DNA of 64,000 bases. Origin: a virus. Shown piece after piece: positions 1-7,647 of this stretch. Positions within the stretch are counted from its first letter, which is position 1; each line of letters begins with the position of its first letter. Below the pieces are notes generated by a model. It was not told where the DNA came from. It did not search any database and was given only the letters and a program-made list of their open reading frames with translations. Both the position numbers and the translations under genes were made by a program. Location of the stretch: the IMG/VR virus record IMGVR_UViG_3300006990_004842, positions 34,635 to 98,634 of that record. One strand, given 5' to 3'.

Positions 1-387
1 TTCGTTAGATGCAAAACTTGCAAGTTGAATATCACGTGCATTATTGCTTGAATTTTTAGCCACATCTGATTGAATCCATAAGCCGCCAAGTGTTGCAACT
101 GGTGTTGCAAGTACTTTAGCCCAACTTAGTGCTTGGTCTTCAATATATTGTGGGGCGATTGTAGCATCCTTGCTCATTGCAATAGCCATCGTGGCCACTG
201 CTTTTGATGCCGCGTCACCAGAGTTTGCAATAGTGGCTAACGCCCTATAACGTGCTTCGGATTGTGCGGCTTGTGCTTGTGCTGACTGTTGCACTGCGAG
301 ATAGTAGTCTGACCTAGCACCAGAATTGGCACAGGCAGATACTAATACAGTGGCAGTTAACACAAACAATAGTCTAACTACGTTCAT
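1..387 (-). CDS. predicted lipoprotein, 3' end beyond the window
   Basis: Only the first 129 codons are visible; the gene runs off the left edge. The ATG at 387 follows a good AGAGGA ribosome site. Residues 1-19 are a signal peptide ending in the lipobox LVSAC, so Cys19 should be lipidated and the protein anchored in an envelope membrane. Residues 25-60 are rich in Ala and Gln and look helical. A weakly hydrophobic stretch with Pro and Gly lies around residues 98-115. It has its own sigma70 promoter with a leader of about 100 nt. I do not recognise the family. A spanin-like or surface role is possible, but nothing here proves it. Confidence 0.75.
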   Translation of the reverse strand, partial: MNVVRLLFVLTATVLVSACANSGARSDYYLAVQQSAQAQAAQSEARYRALATIANSGDAASKAVATMAIAMSKDATIAPQYIEDQALSWAKVLATPVATLGGLWIQSDVAKNSSNNARDIQLASFASNE

Positions 388-493
388 GATTGTATCCTCT
401 TTGTTTATATAAACTACTCGTCAAAGTATTCCTCAACGAAACACTTTGAAAGTAACTCAAACAATGCATGATACCACTGTACATTGAAACAAC

Positions 494-521
494 ATTATAT
501 AACATGCCAAGTAATTGTCAA
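494..521 (-). promoter_or_regulatory. sigma70 promoter for the lipoprotein gene
   Basis: Reading the minus strand, TTGACA (516-521), a 16-nt spacer and TATAAT (494-499) match the bacterial sigma70 consensus exactly. It drives the lipoprotein gene starting at 387 and suggests early expression by the host polymerase. Confidence 0.8.
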
Positions 522-552
522 CCTATATATGCTGTGTAAAGGTATTTATTGT

Positions 553-560
553 AGTAAATA
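553..560 (+). promoter_or_regulatory. late promoter-like AGTAAATA
   Basis: AGTAAATA differs by one base from the NATAAATA late promoter of this genome and ends 5 nt before the ATG at 566. If it is used, the transcript would start at or near the start codon. Confidence 0.45.
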
Positions 561-565
561 ACATT

Positions 566-1711
566 ATGCAAGATAATTTGAACAGAAATATAACTGCTAT
601 GTACGGGTCAGTAATAGACACAGTACACATTAAAAAGCCTGTGCTATATCATTGTTTAATAAGACAAAAGGATTATGATGCACTAGACTTTAATCCACAT
701 GACGGCACAACGTATGTGCCAAAATTTGATTTCAGTGGTATATGGAGTAAGCAGGAAATTAGACAAATAGTGTTTTCTAAGGGTGCTGTAATTGTTGATT
801 TTTCCGGAGAAAATTATCATGATAATCTTGATGTATGTAAAGGTGTCGTTGATGCGTTAGGTGAACTAGGAATACCTGGTAATCAAGTAATATATCTCAG
901 TGGTAAACACAATGAAGCATCTATAAGAAAAACATCTGCGTATGTTTTACACTTGCCTGTGTTTGATTATTACATGAGAAAAAGATACAACGACAGTGTA
1001 GATCGGGTAAAATTTTTGCAGGATAATACACAAGAAAAATTATTTGTATGCCCGATGCGTAGACTGCACAGTCTTAAAACATTTCGCACTAGAATGTTAC
1101 TTGATATGTATGATGCTGATTGTATACAACATGGCATGATATCACATATGAGTATGCCTGAAAATTACAGACGTTTTTTTACAGATGAAGAATGTAAAAA
1201 ACTAGACAGTATTCTACCTTTGTGGATCGATTATAATATGGATGACACACACGGAAGTGAAATATCACACGATCCTTATAAGGGTAAAGGTTACTTATCA
1301 CCATATTCAGACATGATGGTAAACACATATTTTCATGCTACTGTTGAAACCTGGATAGATCAATTCTTCATAACAGAAAAAACATTTAGGCCAATGTATC
1401 ACAAGATGCCTGTGCTTATATTAGGTGGCGTAGGATCAAACACAAAAATACAAGAGTATGGATATAAGACATACGAAGACTGGTTTGATTTGAGTTGGGA
1501 CAACGAGCCTGATGATAACAAAAGAATTAAATGCTATGTTAAAGAAATACAACGTGTATGCAACTTGCTAAAAAATATGTCTGTGCAAGAACGCATAGAT
1601 TGGAGTACAAAAAATTTAGAAGTGTTAGAACACAATTACAATAACATGAAACAATCTAATTTTTTAGAGAACCAATTTGCCAAATTAGCAGACTATGTGA
1701 ACCAACTATGA
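566..1711 (+). CDS. GT10-like glycosyltransferase (first of a tandem pair)
   Basis: The protein has 381 residues. Its C-terminal half holds ITEKTFRPMYHKMPVLILGG, which resembles the donor-binding motif of GT10 (fucosyltransferase-like) enzymes. The end (YKTYEDWFDLSWD) is nearly the same as in the next gene, so the pair arose by duplication; a third relative lies at 44395-45468. A role in putting sugars on host or phage surface structures is inferred. I chose the ATG at 566 because the longer frame would need a TTG at 515, and a late promoter-like box sits just before 566. No ribosome site is visible. The stop overlaps the next start (ATGA). Confidence 0.6.
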   Translation: MQDNLNRNITAMYGSVIDTVHIKKPVLYHCLIRQKDYDALDFNPHDGTTYVPKFDFSGIWSKQEIRQIVFSKGAVIVDFSGENYHDNLDVCKGVVDALGELGIPGNQVIYLSGKHNEASIRKTSAYVLHLPVFDYYMRKRYNDSVDRVKFLQDNTQEKLFVCPMRRLHSLKTFRTRMLLDMYDADCIQHGMISHMSMPENYRRFFTDEECKKLDSILPLWIDYNMDDTHGSEISHDPYKGKGYLSPYSDMMVNTYFHATVETWIDQFFITEKTFRPMYHKMPVLILGGVGSNTKIQEYGYKTYEDWFDLSWDNEPDDNKRIKCYVKEIQRVCNLLKNMSVQERIDWSTKNLEVLEHNYNNMKQSNFLENQFAKLADYVNQL

Positions 1712-2886
1712 ACAAATGGCAGATAGGTAAAGACGCTTCAAATGAATCTTTGAGAACTTTTGACATTGCATTAAATGGTTTGTCGTTTGAGCAATTCTTA
1801 TACCCTATTATGGGCGAAGGTGAATATGACTTGCAAACAATCGCAAAGTCCAGTATCTTGCCTTTAGATCAAGGTGATATATCACAGCCAACCCATTATA
1901 AAGACCTATTTGTAAAACCCAAAAAAGGTTATACAAGATTACCAACATTGCAATTATTCCTAGGCGTATGGAATCACAAGTATACAAATTATTTTTCAGC
2001 AATATCACCTGCTGTATTACAAATGTTAAAAAACAAAGGAGTAGTGATTGTGTTCAACAACTTCAGTGAAGCATGGCCGCATGACATGTATAACATTCCT
2101 ATTGCTATAGAAAATGAAGCAATTAAATATGGCTTTCCATTAGAAAACATTGTTTACATTTCAGGTAATATGTACGACCGTGAACGTTATATAAAGGAAA
2201 GTATATATAAAACACTAAATGTAGTCAGCATTTCTTACTGGCATGTGATGACACATTTTAATAATCACAACTTTGATCATTATAAAAAACCTGCTACATA
2301 CAATAAAATATATGCTTGTTTGATGAGGAAAAACAGAATACACAGAAAAAAATTGCTAGACATGCTCGAAGAGAATAACTTATCTCAACATGGCTTGATT
2401 TCCTTTCCAGATGTTCATCAAATTGATCAGCCATTACACAGTGTACAGTTTCTCAATACACTAGAACACATACATCAAGATTGTATGTTTAGTATTACAG
2501 CAGAAACACATCATAACAGCACAGTTTACACAGAAAAAGTTATCAAACCAATGTTATGCAGAATGCCACAACTGATAATCGGCAATGTGAATGCAAACAG
2601 AGATCTCAAATTAGCAGGTTATAAAACGTATGAGGACTGGTTTGATTTAAGTTGGGATAGCGAAAACGACTTAGAAAAGAGGCTTCATTGTGCTGTTGAA
2701 GAAATTAAAAGTGCTGTAAGACGGTTATACGCACTCACAGACACCGAAAAGCATGCCTGGGTGAACAAAAATACAGAAGTTTTAGAACATAATTATCAAC
2801 AAACAGTTAATAATAATGCTTGTAAAAAAGAACTAATTAGGCTTTTGAATGTCTTGAATACTGATCCAGTAAAGCCTGACCAGTAA
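1708..2886 (+). CDS. GT10-like glycosyltransferase (second of a tandem pair)
   Basis: A protein of 392 residues, co-translated with the previous gene through an ATGA overlap. It carries a related motif, YTEKVIKPMLCRMPQLIIGN, and the block YKTYEDWFDLSWD at about residues 310-322. The N-terminal half has diverged from the first copy, so the two may use different acceptors. The last 50 bases overlap a convergent gene on the minus strand. Family assignment rests on the motif only; donor and acceptor are unknown. Confidence 0.6.
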   Translation: MNKWQIGKDASNESLRTFDIALNGLSFEQFLYPIMGEGEYDLQTIAKSSILPLDQGDISQPTHYKDLFVKPKKGYTRLPTLQLFLGVWNHKYTNYFSAISPAVLQMLKNKGVVIVFNNFSEAWPHDMYNIPIAIENEAIKYGFPLENIVYISGNMYDRERYIKESIYKTLNVVSISYWHVMTHFNNHNFDHYKKPATYNKIYACLMRKNRIHRKKLLDMLEENNLSQHGLISFPDVHQIDQPLHSVQFLNTLEHIHQDCMFSITAETHHNSTVYTEKVIKPMLCRMPQLIIGNVNANRDLKLAGYKTYEDWFDLSWDSENDLEKRLHCAVEEIKSAVRRLYALTDTEKHAWVNKNTEVLEHNYQQTVNNNACKKELIRLLNVLNTDPVKPDQ

Positions 2887-3112
2887 GTCTTTCACCAAAA
2901 ACATGTATAAGTTTTCCGGCCTTATACCTTTCTATGACCCCATTGTTATAGGCACGGTCTGTAACACATTGGTCACCTTCTGTGTCTTGTGGTCTATCAT
3001 CATACCACATACTACTCAATGAATGTACATGAAGGTCTTTAAGACCTTTTGCCCACTCTTCTGCTTCAAGTAATAATCTTTGCCTTTCCACTGCTTTATT
3101 ATGTTCAGTCAT
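2837..3112 (-). CDS. conserved phage protein of unknown function
   Basis: A small soluble protein of 91 residues beginning MTEHNKAVERQRLLLEAEEW. I start it at 3112 because that ATG overlaps the exonuclease stop (ATGA). The N-terminus looks helical and charged, followed by a region with His and Trp (HVHSLSSMWYDD). It resembles small proteins I know from T4-like marine phages, without a known function. It is translationally coupled to the exonuclease, and its 3' end overlaps the convergent glycosyltransferase gene by 50 bases. Confidence 0.6.
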   Translation of the reverse strand: MTEHNKAVERQRLLLEAEEWAKGLKDLHVHSLSSMWYDDRPQDTEGDQCVTDRAYNNGVIERYKAGKLIHVFGERLTGQALLDQYSRHSKA

Positions 3113-3648
3113 CTTTCTAATACTCCAAAGTGTGCAAATGTTTGCTGAACACATACTGCTTGATAGTATGCATCGGCGTCTGCACTGTGTAAATCTTGTT
3201 GTATGGCTTTACGTGGGTCAACTGGCATCATATTAAAGATTGTTCTACAATCTTGTACTTGCCAAAATGCCCAACGTCTATGATGATCAAATTGTTTGAA
3301 CAAGTCCTCAAGAATTACCATATCAAATTGTGGACCTTGACACCAAATTTTGTCAACGTCCCATAACCATTTATTTAAGTCCTTAAAAAATTCATCTAGT
3401 GGCAGTCTACCTTCTTCGCTGAATGCTTCGTCTTGGATATGCTGTGGTAACTTTGCCCACCATTCTAATGTGCTTTCTAACACACTACGTCCAGATTCCA
3501 TTTGTTCATCAGCACTTGGGCGCCACAATGTTTTAGTATGCGGTTCTTGTGAAGTGTAAGGATTAAACTTAACAGCACCAACAGATAAGACAACACAATC
3601 AGGTTCTGTGCCTAGTGTTTCTATGTCTATCATAGCATGTGTAGCCAT
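3109..3648 (-). CDS. DnaQ-like 3'-5' exonuclease (DEDDh type)
   Basis: The 179-residue protein begins MATHAMIDIETLGT: Asp8 and Glu10 form the first exonuclease motif. A middle Asp lies in GPQFDMVILEDL, and the last motif is in LHSADADAYYQ (His then Asp). This is the RNase H-fold DEDDh set, like T4 DexA and the Rv2179c group. It likely degrades single-stranded DNA or RNA, or edits ends during replication or host DNA breakdown. The start has a GGAG ribosome site and a perfect sigma70 promoter, so it is probably early. Confidence 0.8.
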   Translation of the reverse strand: MATHAMIDIETLGTEPDCVVLSVGAVKFNPYTSQEPHTKTLWRPSADEQMESGRSVLESTLEWWAKLPQHIQDEAFSEEGRLPLDEFFKDLNKWLWDVDKIWCQGPQFDMVILEDLFKQFDHHRRWAFWQVQDCRTIFNMMPVDPRKAIQQDLHSADADAYYQAVCVQQTFAHFGVLER

Positions 3649-3671
3649 ACGATTACTCCATTAAAAGTAAT

Positions 3672-3700
3672 ATTATACTATGTTATGAGAGAATTGTCAA
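3672..3700 (-). promoter_or_regulatory. consensus sigma70 promoter for the exonuclease gene
   Basis: On the minus strand TTGACA (3695-3700), 17 nt and TATAAT (3672-3677): a perfect consensus. Its -35 box lies in the last codons of the upstream SGNH gene, an economical overlap. Confidence 0.88.
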
Positions 3701-4390
3701 GAATTGTGCCGCAAAATATTTATGGCCTTTTGCAGATATATGTCCATCATGTGTTTCTCCAAACCGCATTGCCGCACCTGTCATTGTAAAAGGCATAGAT
3801 ATATTATTCCAATGTGGGTTGCTTATGTGTGTGTAATTCCAAATTTGGTTAGAAAATTTTACTTCTGACAACATTTCATATTCTGGTACCAATGGTACCG
3901 CTGTGTGGATAATTTTATTTACACCTATATTTTTCAAGTATGTATCCACATGATTCATATACAAAAGTGTGTTTATAAAACCATCAGTAGAATTATGAAG
4001 ATTACTGTAATAACTAATTACTGGTTCTTCCTCCAGCCATGGGCCAATGGTATAGATATCACTTTGGTATATGTCAACAGAAGAATCATCTGATGTTCTT
4101 GTTTCAGGATAACGATCAGGTGTATATGCATCAGTGAGTATGCTTACTCTATCTGGGAACGACCAACAAAGTATTACTGTGTCATCTTTTTTGTGCTCTG
4201 AGTTTAAGACAACATGCCAAATATGTTTGTTACCAATTCCACAACATGCTCTGTTAGAGCAATCAAAATTTAATGACTTTGCTAATATATACGGCCACGA
4301 ATTTTTGTCTGGTATTTCTGGACTTAGGTCATCTAGATCTAGACCTTGTCCTACAGTAAAACTATCGCCGTAAGCAACAATCCTAGACAT
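3683..4390 (-). CDS. SGNH/GDSL-family hydrolase
   Basis: The 235-residue protein starts MSRIVAYGDSFTVGQG. The GDSF block supplies the nucleophile Ser10, and the C-terminal DGHISAKGHKYFA fits the Asp-x-x-His block V. SGNH enzymes are esterases or deacetylases, often acting on acyl groups of polysaccharides. Here it sits next to glycosyltransferases, which suggests surface sugar modification (inference). It starts directly after the stop of the gene at 4392. Related proteins lie at 20290, 21110 and 42590. No signal peptide is visible. Confidence 0.7.
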   Translation of the reverse strand: MSRIVAYGDSFTVGQGLDLDDLSPEIPDKNSWPYILAKSLNFDCSNRACCGIGNKHIWHVVLNSEHKKDDTVILCWSFPDRVSILTDAYTPDRYPETRTSDDSSVDIYQSDIYTIGPWLEEEPVISYYSNLHNSTDGFINTLLYMNHVDTYLKNIGVNKIIHTAVPLVPEYEMLSEVKFSNQIWNYTHISNPHWNNISMPFTMTGAAMRFGETHDGHISAKGHKYFAAQFLTILS

Positions 4391-4391
4391 T

Positions 4392-5255
4392 TTACAAGAC
4401 TAATTTTTCTTCGTCAGCAATCTTGTTTTTATTAGCATTTACTGAACTGAGCTGACCAGCACCTTTAACACCTTCAGCCCAAACCATTTTTTCAAATGGA
4501 TCTTGTTCGCCTGTTTTGACTCTTTCCCAAAATTCAGACTTTTGTCCTATTCTTTCTAAGAACCAAGAAATCTTGTATGCACTACGCACTCTGGCATTTT
4601 GCATATCAGGATGACCAAAGTCTCTGGGATCGTCTGGATTACCTTCCATGTACTTTCTATTTTGGAAAGTTTCGTCATCATTGTTGCCTGTGATATCAGC
4701 TCTATCGTGAATAAACTCTACATCAATTCTTTCAAAGATATCCAGCATGTATGCAATGTGACTAAGCCAAGCATCGTTCTGTGCATTTTGGCTGAGATGA
4801 TCCATTAAGCGGAACCAATCTTTAGGCACAATAGGTAGAATAGCATATGGGTGTCCACCATGATTATCTCTAGGTGCTAGTAATTTGAATTGACCATTAT
4901 ACTTGGTAATTTCATCGTCCCAATTATCACTAACCATTAATGCATCATCATTCCAAAAGAATAACCATTCTCCAGTAGAACTTCCTGCTAGTGTGTTCAC
5001 ATAGGTGTGCAGATTTTCATATCCAAGAGGTTTGAAAATATTTGCTCTACATTCAATTTCATGTTCACGCAAATAAGGAGCAATTTCATCTTCAATGTAT
5101 TTTTTTACATCGTTATCGTCTTCATCTAATCCTAAGATGATCTCTATTCGTTTAGTTACTCTTGCCTTTGATACTAAAGTTTCTAAACTTGTTTTTAATA
5201 CTTCTGTTCTCCCTCTTGTGGGTAACAGTACCGTGATTATTGTTTCATCACTCAT
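4392..5255 (-). CDS. GT2-like (GT-A fold) glycosyltransferase
   Basis: A 287-residue protein starting with the typical family 2 opening ITVLLPTRGRTEVLKTSLE, then a second strand IEIILGLDEDDND and a GEWLFFWNDDALM segment in the place of the DxD metal/nucleotide-sugar site. It should transfer a sugar from an activated donor; donor and acceptor cannot be told. It overlaps the neighbouring glycosyltransferase by 4 bases (ATGA) and precedes the SGNH gene, forming a sugar-modification operon. A cytoplasmic location is likely as no membrane segment is seen. Confidence 0.72.
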   Translation of the reverse strand: MSDETIITVLLPTRGRTEVLKTSLETLVSKARVTKRIEIILGLDEDDNDVKKYIEDEIAPYLREHEIECRANIFKPLGYENLHTYVNTLAGSSTGEWLFFWNDDALMVSDNWDDEITKYNGQFKLLAPRDNHGGHPYAILPIVPKDWFRLMDHLSQNAQNDAWLSHIAYMLDIFERIDVEFIHDRADITGNNDDETFQNRKYMEGNPDDPRDFGHPDMQNARVRSAYKISWFLERIGQKSEFWERVKTGEQDPFEKMVWAEGVKGAGQLSSVNANKNKIADEEKLVL

Positions 5256-6151
5256 TGAGGATTACCTGTAAATAGTTTTCTGATATTGCCACGGAATGTG
5301 TAATGTCCTACATGGCTAAGTGCTGTACGTGGATCTAAATAAACTTTACCACCCATTTGTTGCCACAGTCTACAGAATGTGTAGTCCTCTGACAAATAAC
5401 GTCTTGTATCAGGATCAATCATTGTGTCAAACAATGCATACATAAATGGTTCAAACTTTTGATCTACGTTGATGTCATTGTTGTATTTCATCTCTGGGTG
5501 AGCATCAAACATTTGTTGTATAGTATCTTTACGGATACACATAAATCCTGTACCAGCATCTTTGAGTTCTATCAAGTTGTCTGTGATTTGAACCTGTGTT
5601 GTTTTTTCGCCTTTATCATTTTTCATAAAGTCAAAATTTACAACATAGTTTGAACTATGTCCCTCAATAGTATTTTCATTCTCTTCTGGATTGGCTCTAG
5701 CCGCACCAATAATACTTTGCCAGTTAATTGCTTTTTTAGGATAAGCACCAACCACAACAGGTTTATCATATGCTACCATGCGTAACATATCTTCAGGATT
5801 GAATTCAATGTCAGCATCAACAAAAAATAAATGTGTTGCTTCTTTGTTTTCCATAAAGAAACTTGTTAGTGTGTTTCTTCCTCTGGTAACTAAACTTTCA
5901 TTTGCAAGTGTACTAACAGTATAAGGAATATCATACTTGCCAAAAAGAATAGCAAGTCTCATCATACTTCTAAAGTAAGGTTCACCAATTTGTCCACCAT
6001 AACAAGGTGTAGCAATAAAGATATGTTTTTGTCTTAATAATCCTACTGGTATTTCGATCTTTTGATCAAGTAATTTATGCATTACAGATTCGTCATTCTT
6101 TGGGTTCTGTTTTGCAGGTGGTTTTTGTTTTGCTTTTTTCTTAGCCGGCAT
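5252..6151 (-). CDS. GT-A fold glycosyltransferase
   Basis: The 299-residue protein has a Lys/Pro-rich N-terminus (residues 1-22), then KHIFIATPCYGGQIGEPYF and THLFFVDADIEFNPEDMLRM. DAD is the DxD metal-binding motif of GT-A enzymes. The layout resembles glycosyltransferases of T4-like marine phages. The ATG at 6151 has a CAGGAC ribosome site. The stop overlaps the next glycosyltransferase (ATGA), so the two are coupled. The substrate is unknown. The basic N-terminal tail is unusual and may serve localisation. Confidence 0.7.
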   Translation of the reverse strand: MPAKKKAKQKPPAKQNPKNDESVMHKLLDQKIEIPVGLLRQKHIFIATPCYGGQIGEPYFRSMMRLAILFGKYDIPYTVSTLANESLVTRGRNTLTSFFMENKEATHLFFVDADIEFNPEDMLRMVAYDKPVVVGAYPKKAINWQSIIGAARANPEENENTIEGHSSNYVVNFDFMKNDKGEKTTQVQITDNLIELKDAGTGFMCIRKDTIQQMFDAHPEMKYNNDINVDQKFEPFMYALFDTMIDPDTRRYLSEDYTFCRLWQQMGGKVYLDPRTALSHVGHYTFRGNIRKLFTGNPQ

Positions 6152-6189
6152 GTGTATGTCCTGTAATTTATATCTATACTTAGTTAGTA

Positions 6190-6211
6190 ATTACTATTGT
6201 TTAGTAGTAAT
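6190..6211 (-). terminator. hairpin after tRNA-Ser, possible processing signal
   Basis: A 7-bp perfect stem (6190-6196 with 6205-6211) begins 2 nt after the tRNA-Ser CCA end. No run of T follows, so it may aid 3' processing or give weak termination rather than a full stop. Confidence 0.35.
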
Positions 6212-6212
6212 C

Positions 6213-6302
6213 TGGCGGAGAGTGAGGGATTCGAACCCTCGATACAGTTACCCGTATAACACCTTAGCAGGGTGCCGCTTTCGACCACTCAGCCAACTCT
6301 CC
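6213..6302 (-). tRNA. tRNA-Ser (GCT)
   Basis: On the minus strand a 7-bp acceptor stem GGAGAGT/ACTCTCC, a long variable arm, the T-loop GTTCGAATC and an encoded CCA fold as a class II tRNA. The anticodon loop CTGCTAA gives anticodon GCT, reading AGC and AGT. Only 5 nt separate it from tRNA-Gly upstream, so both come from one transcript. Confidence 0.93.
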
Positions 6303-6307
6303 GAAAT

Positions 6308-6382
6308 TGGAGCGGATACCGAGAATCGAACTCGGATCTAAACGTTGGCAACGTCTTGTAATAGCCGTTATACTATATCCGC
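6308..6382 (-). tRNA. tRNA-Gly (GCC)
   Basis: The acceptor stem GCGGATA/TATCCGC, an anticodon stem AGACG/CGTTT around loop TTGCCAA, the T-arm GTTCGATTC and an encoded CCA are clear. Anticodon GCC reads GGC and GGT. The D arm is slightly short. A sigma70-like promoter lies about 60 nt upstream inside the oxygenase gene. Confidence 0.92.
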
Positions 6383-6389
6383 AACATAA

Positions 6390-6974
6390 TTATTTAACGA
6401 ACGTGACCAAATTATTCTCATAAGTTTGGTTAGTATCTATTGTAGCATTAGATATGTGAATGTCAAGAGTTAATCTCAAGGTATTATTGTCAGGTACACG
6501 GACCTTGTGCTTGATATGACCACTGTGAATTATCAGTCTATTGTACATATTGTGAAAGTATTGGTCTTCTAAAAACAAGCCAGAGTTTTTATCTTTGTCT
6601 AATGGATTTAGAAACAATGTAGATGACACATAAAATGTATCATCATTAACACCAATAAAATCTTGGTGCTCAGAAACTTTACTGCCATGAGAAAAAATTG
6701 GCATGTCTGATTTTACTTTCTGAGATAATGTTGCACGTGGTTCATATTCTGTGAGATAATCTGTAAACCAATGTTGCAATAAAAAAGTTTGTTGTAGAGT
6801 ACCTTGTTTTACGGGCATGCCAAAATGAATATGTTTAGATTCTCCATATTCTTTGTAGTAATTAGTAAAATTTGCTTTGGTTTTAATCCACGTTTGTATG
6901 GATTCTAAATGTTGGGCAGGAATAGCATTGTCTATAATATGTACAGGACTATTTTTAATTTTTGTTTTAATCAT
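6390..6974 (-). CDS. 2OG-Fe(II) oxygenase-like protein
   Basis: The 194-residue protein has the iron-binding set of the double-stranded beta-helix oxygenases: HxD in SEHQDFIGV, the distal His in SGHIKHKVRV, and the 2-oxoglutarate-binding Arg in LRLTLDIHI. Such enzymes hydroxylate proteins, nucleic acids or small molecules; the target is unknown. The gene sits inside the tRNA cluster. Its ribosome site (AGG) follows the CCA of tRNA-Ala by a few bases, so tRNAs and protein are cut from one RNA. Another oxygenase lies at 57833-58327. Confidence 0.65.
   Translation of the reverse strand: MIKTKIKNSPVHIIDNAIPAQHLESIQTWIKTKANFTNYYKEYGESKHIHFGMPVKQGTLQQTFLLQHWFTDYLTEYEPRATLSQKVKSDMPIFSHGSKVSEHQDFIGVNDDTFYVSSTLFLNPLDKDKNSGLFLEDQYFHNMYNRLIIHSGHIKHKVRVPDNNTLRLTLDIHISNATIDTNQTYENNLVTFVK
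6439..6466 (-). promoter_or_regulatory. sigma70-like promoter inside the oxygenase gene, before tRNA-Gly
   Basis: TTGACA (6461-6466), 16 nt, TACAAT (6439-6444) on the minus strand, inside the oxygenase 3' end. It would give a separate early transcript of tRNA-Gly and tRNA-Ser. Confidence 0.6.
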
Positions 6975-6983
6975 AATCCTACC

Positions 6984-7059
6984 TGGTGGAGCCGACAGGG
7001 GTCGAACCTGCGACCTTCTGGATGCAAACCAGACGCTCTCCCAACTGAGCTACGGCCCC
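6984..7059 (-). tRNA. tRNA-Ala (TGC)
   Basis: The acceptor GGGGCCG/CGGCTCC (one G-T pair), D-arm GCTCAGTTGGGAGAGC, the anticodon loop TTTGCAT with TGC, T-arm GTTCGACCC and an encoded CCA form a canonical tRNA. It reads GCA and, by wobble, other GCN codons. Confidence 0.94.
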
Positions 7060-7064
7060 GAATT

Positions 7065-7140
7065 TGGAGCTCGTAATCGGAATCGAACCAATGACCTACT
7101 GATTACAAATCAGTTGCTCTACCTGCTGAGCTATACGAGC
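7065..7140 (-). tRNA. tRNA-Thr (TGT)
   Basis: The acceptor GCTCGTA/TACGAGC, D-arm GCTCAGCAGGTAGAGC, anticodon loop TTTGTAA with TGT, T-arm GTTCGATTC and an encoded CCA. It is first in the tRNA cluster and lies 11 nt below a TATAAATA late promoter. Confidence 0.94.
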
Positions 7141-7151
7141 ATAACAGTTTT

Positions 7152-7159
7152 TATTTATA
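7152..7159 (-). promoter_or_regulatory. late promoter TATAAATA before the tRNA cluster
   Basis: An exact T4-type late box on the minus strand, ending 11 nt upstream of the 5' end of tRNA-Thr. It would let the tRNAs and the oxygenase be made late, with almost no 5' leader. Confidence 0.7.
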
Positions 7160-7168
7160 GTTCAGTGA

Positions 7169-7336
7169 TTACCTTTCGTTTGGCTTTTTGGATACAAATT
7201 CATTTAGACGTTCGGCTTCTTTGAGTACGTCTTCAGTGGTAGGCATGTCCTCAGGATTTTTTGCTCTAGCCTGTAGGATTTCTCTTGCCTCGCGAACTAG
7301 ATCAAGTCTAATCTCATATGGTGTTTTATTGGACAT
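7169..7336 (-). CDS. small conserved phage protein, 55 residues
   Basis: A short gene: ATG at 7336, stop TAA at 7169. The protein begins MSNKTPYEIRLDLVREAREI and is charged and helical, ending FVSKKPNER. An AAAGGAA ribosome site and a GATAAATA late promoter at 7369-7376 support it. The opening TPYEIRLDL is like small proteins of T4-like cyanophages whose function is unknown. It precedes the tRNA cluster on the same strand. Confidence 0.75.
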   Translation of the reverse strand: MSNKTPYEIRLDLVREAREILQARAKNPEDMPTTEDVLKEAERLNEFVSKKPNER

Positions 7337-7368
7337 TTATTAATTTCCTTTACAAATTATTATAAACA

Positions 7369-7376
7369 TATTTATC
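7369..7376 (-). promoter_or_regulatory. late promoter GATAAATA
   Basis: Late box on the minus strand, 32 nt before the ATG of the 55-residue protein, leaving room for its ribosome site. Confidence 0.7.
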
Positions 7377-7412
7377 AGTATCTAAATAATTAGTTAACAC
7401 GAGCTTTAAGTT

Positions 7413-7420
7413 GATAAATA
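7413..7420 (+). promoter_or_regulatory. late promoter GATAAATA
   Basis: Late box on the plus strand, 20 nt before the ATG at 7441; an AAGGAG ribosome site lies between. Confidence 0.75.
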
Positions 7421-7440
7421 GAACATCAACAAGGAGAGAA

Positions 7441-7647
7441 ATGCCTATAAAATTTAAGCCCTCACAAAAAACATTCGTAAAAGGACGAGGAACTAGAATT
7501 GAGCATTTCTACATCAAGAACACATCGACTAAAGAACTTATTGAGTACATCAATAAAGGTCAAAAACCAAAAGTAAAACAAAAGTGTCGTAATGAACTCG
7601 ATCGTAGAGGTGTAAATTTAGTTTGGGTTCCAGTAACGTCTGACTAG
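7441..7647 (+). CDS. small basic conserved phage protein
   Basis: A 68-residue basic protein beginning MPIKFKPSQKTFVKGRGTR. The frame extends further up, but the ATG at 7441 has AAGGAG 5 bases before it and a late promoter, so I start there. Homologues of this kind occur in T4-like marine phages with no known function; the charge suggests binding to nucleic acid or acidic protein (inference). Its last 30 bases overlap the convergent metallopeptidase gene. Confidence 0.75.
   Translation: MPIKFKPSQKTFVKGRGTRIEHFYIKNTSTKELIEYINKGQKPKVKQKCRNELDRRGVNLVWVPVTSD

Noticed and set aside
4040-4075. TTGACA-N17-TATACC in the SGNH gene
   Set aside because: The -10 is poor and there is no gene start close downstream; likely chance in AT-rich DNA.
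6150-7224. Plus-strand frames over the tRNA genes
   Set aside because: They run through tRNA genes, which fold and carry CCA on the other strand.
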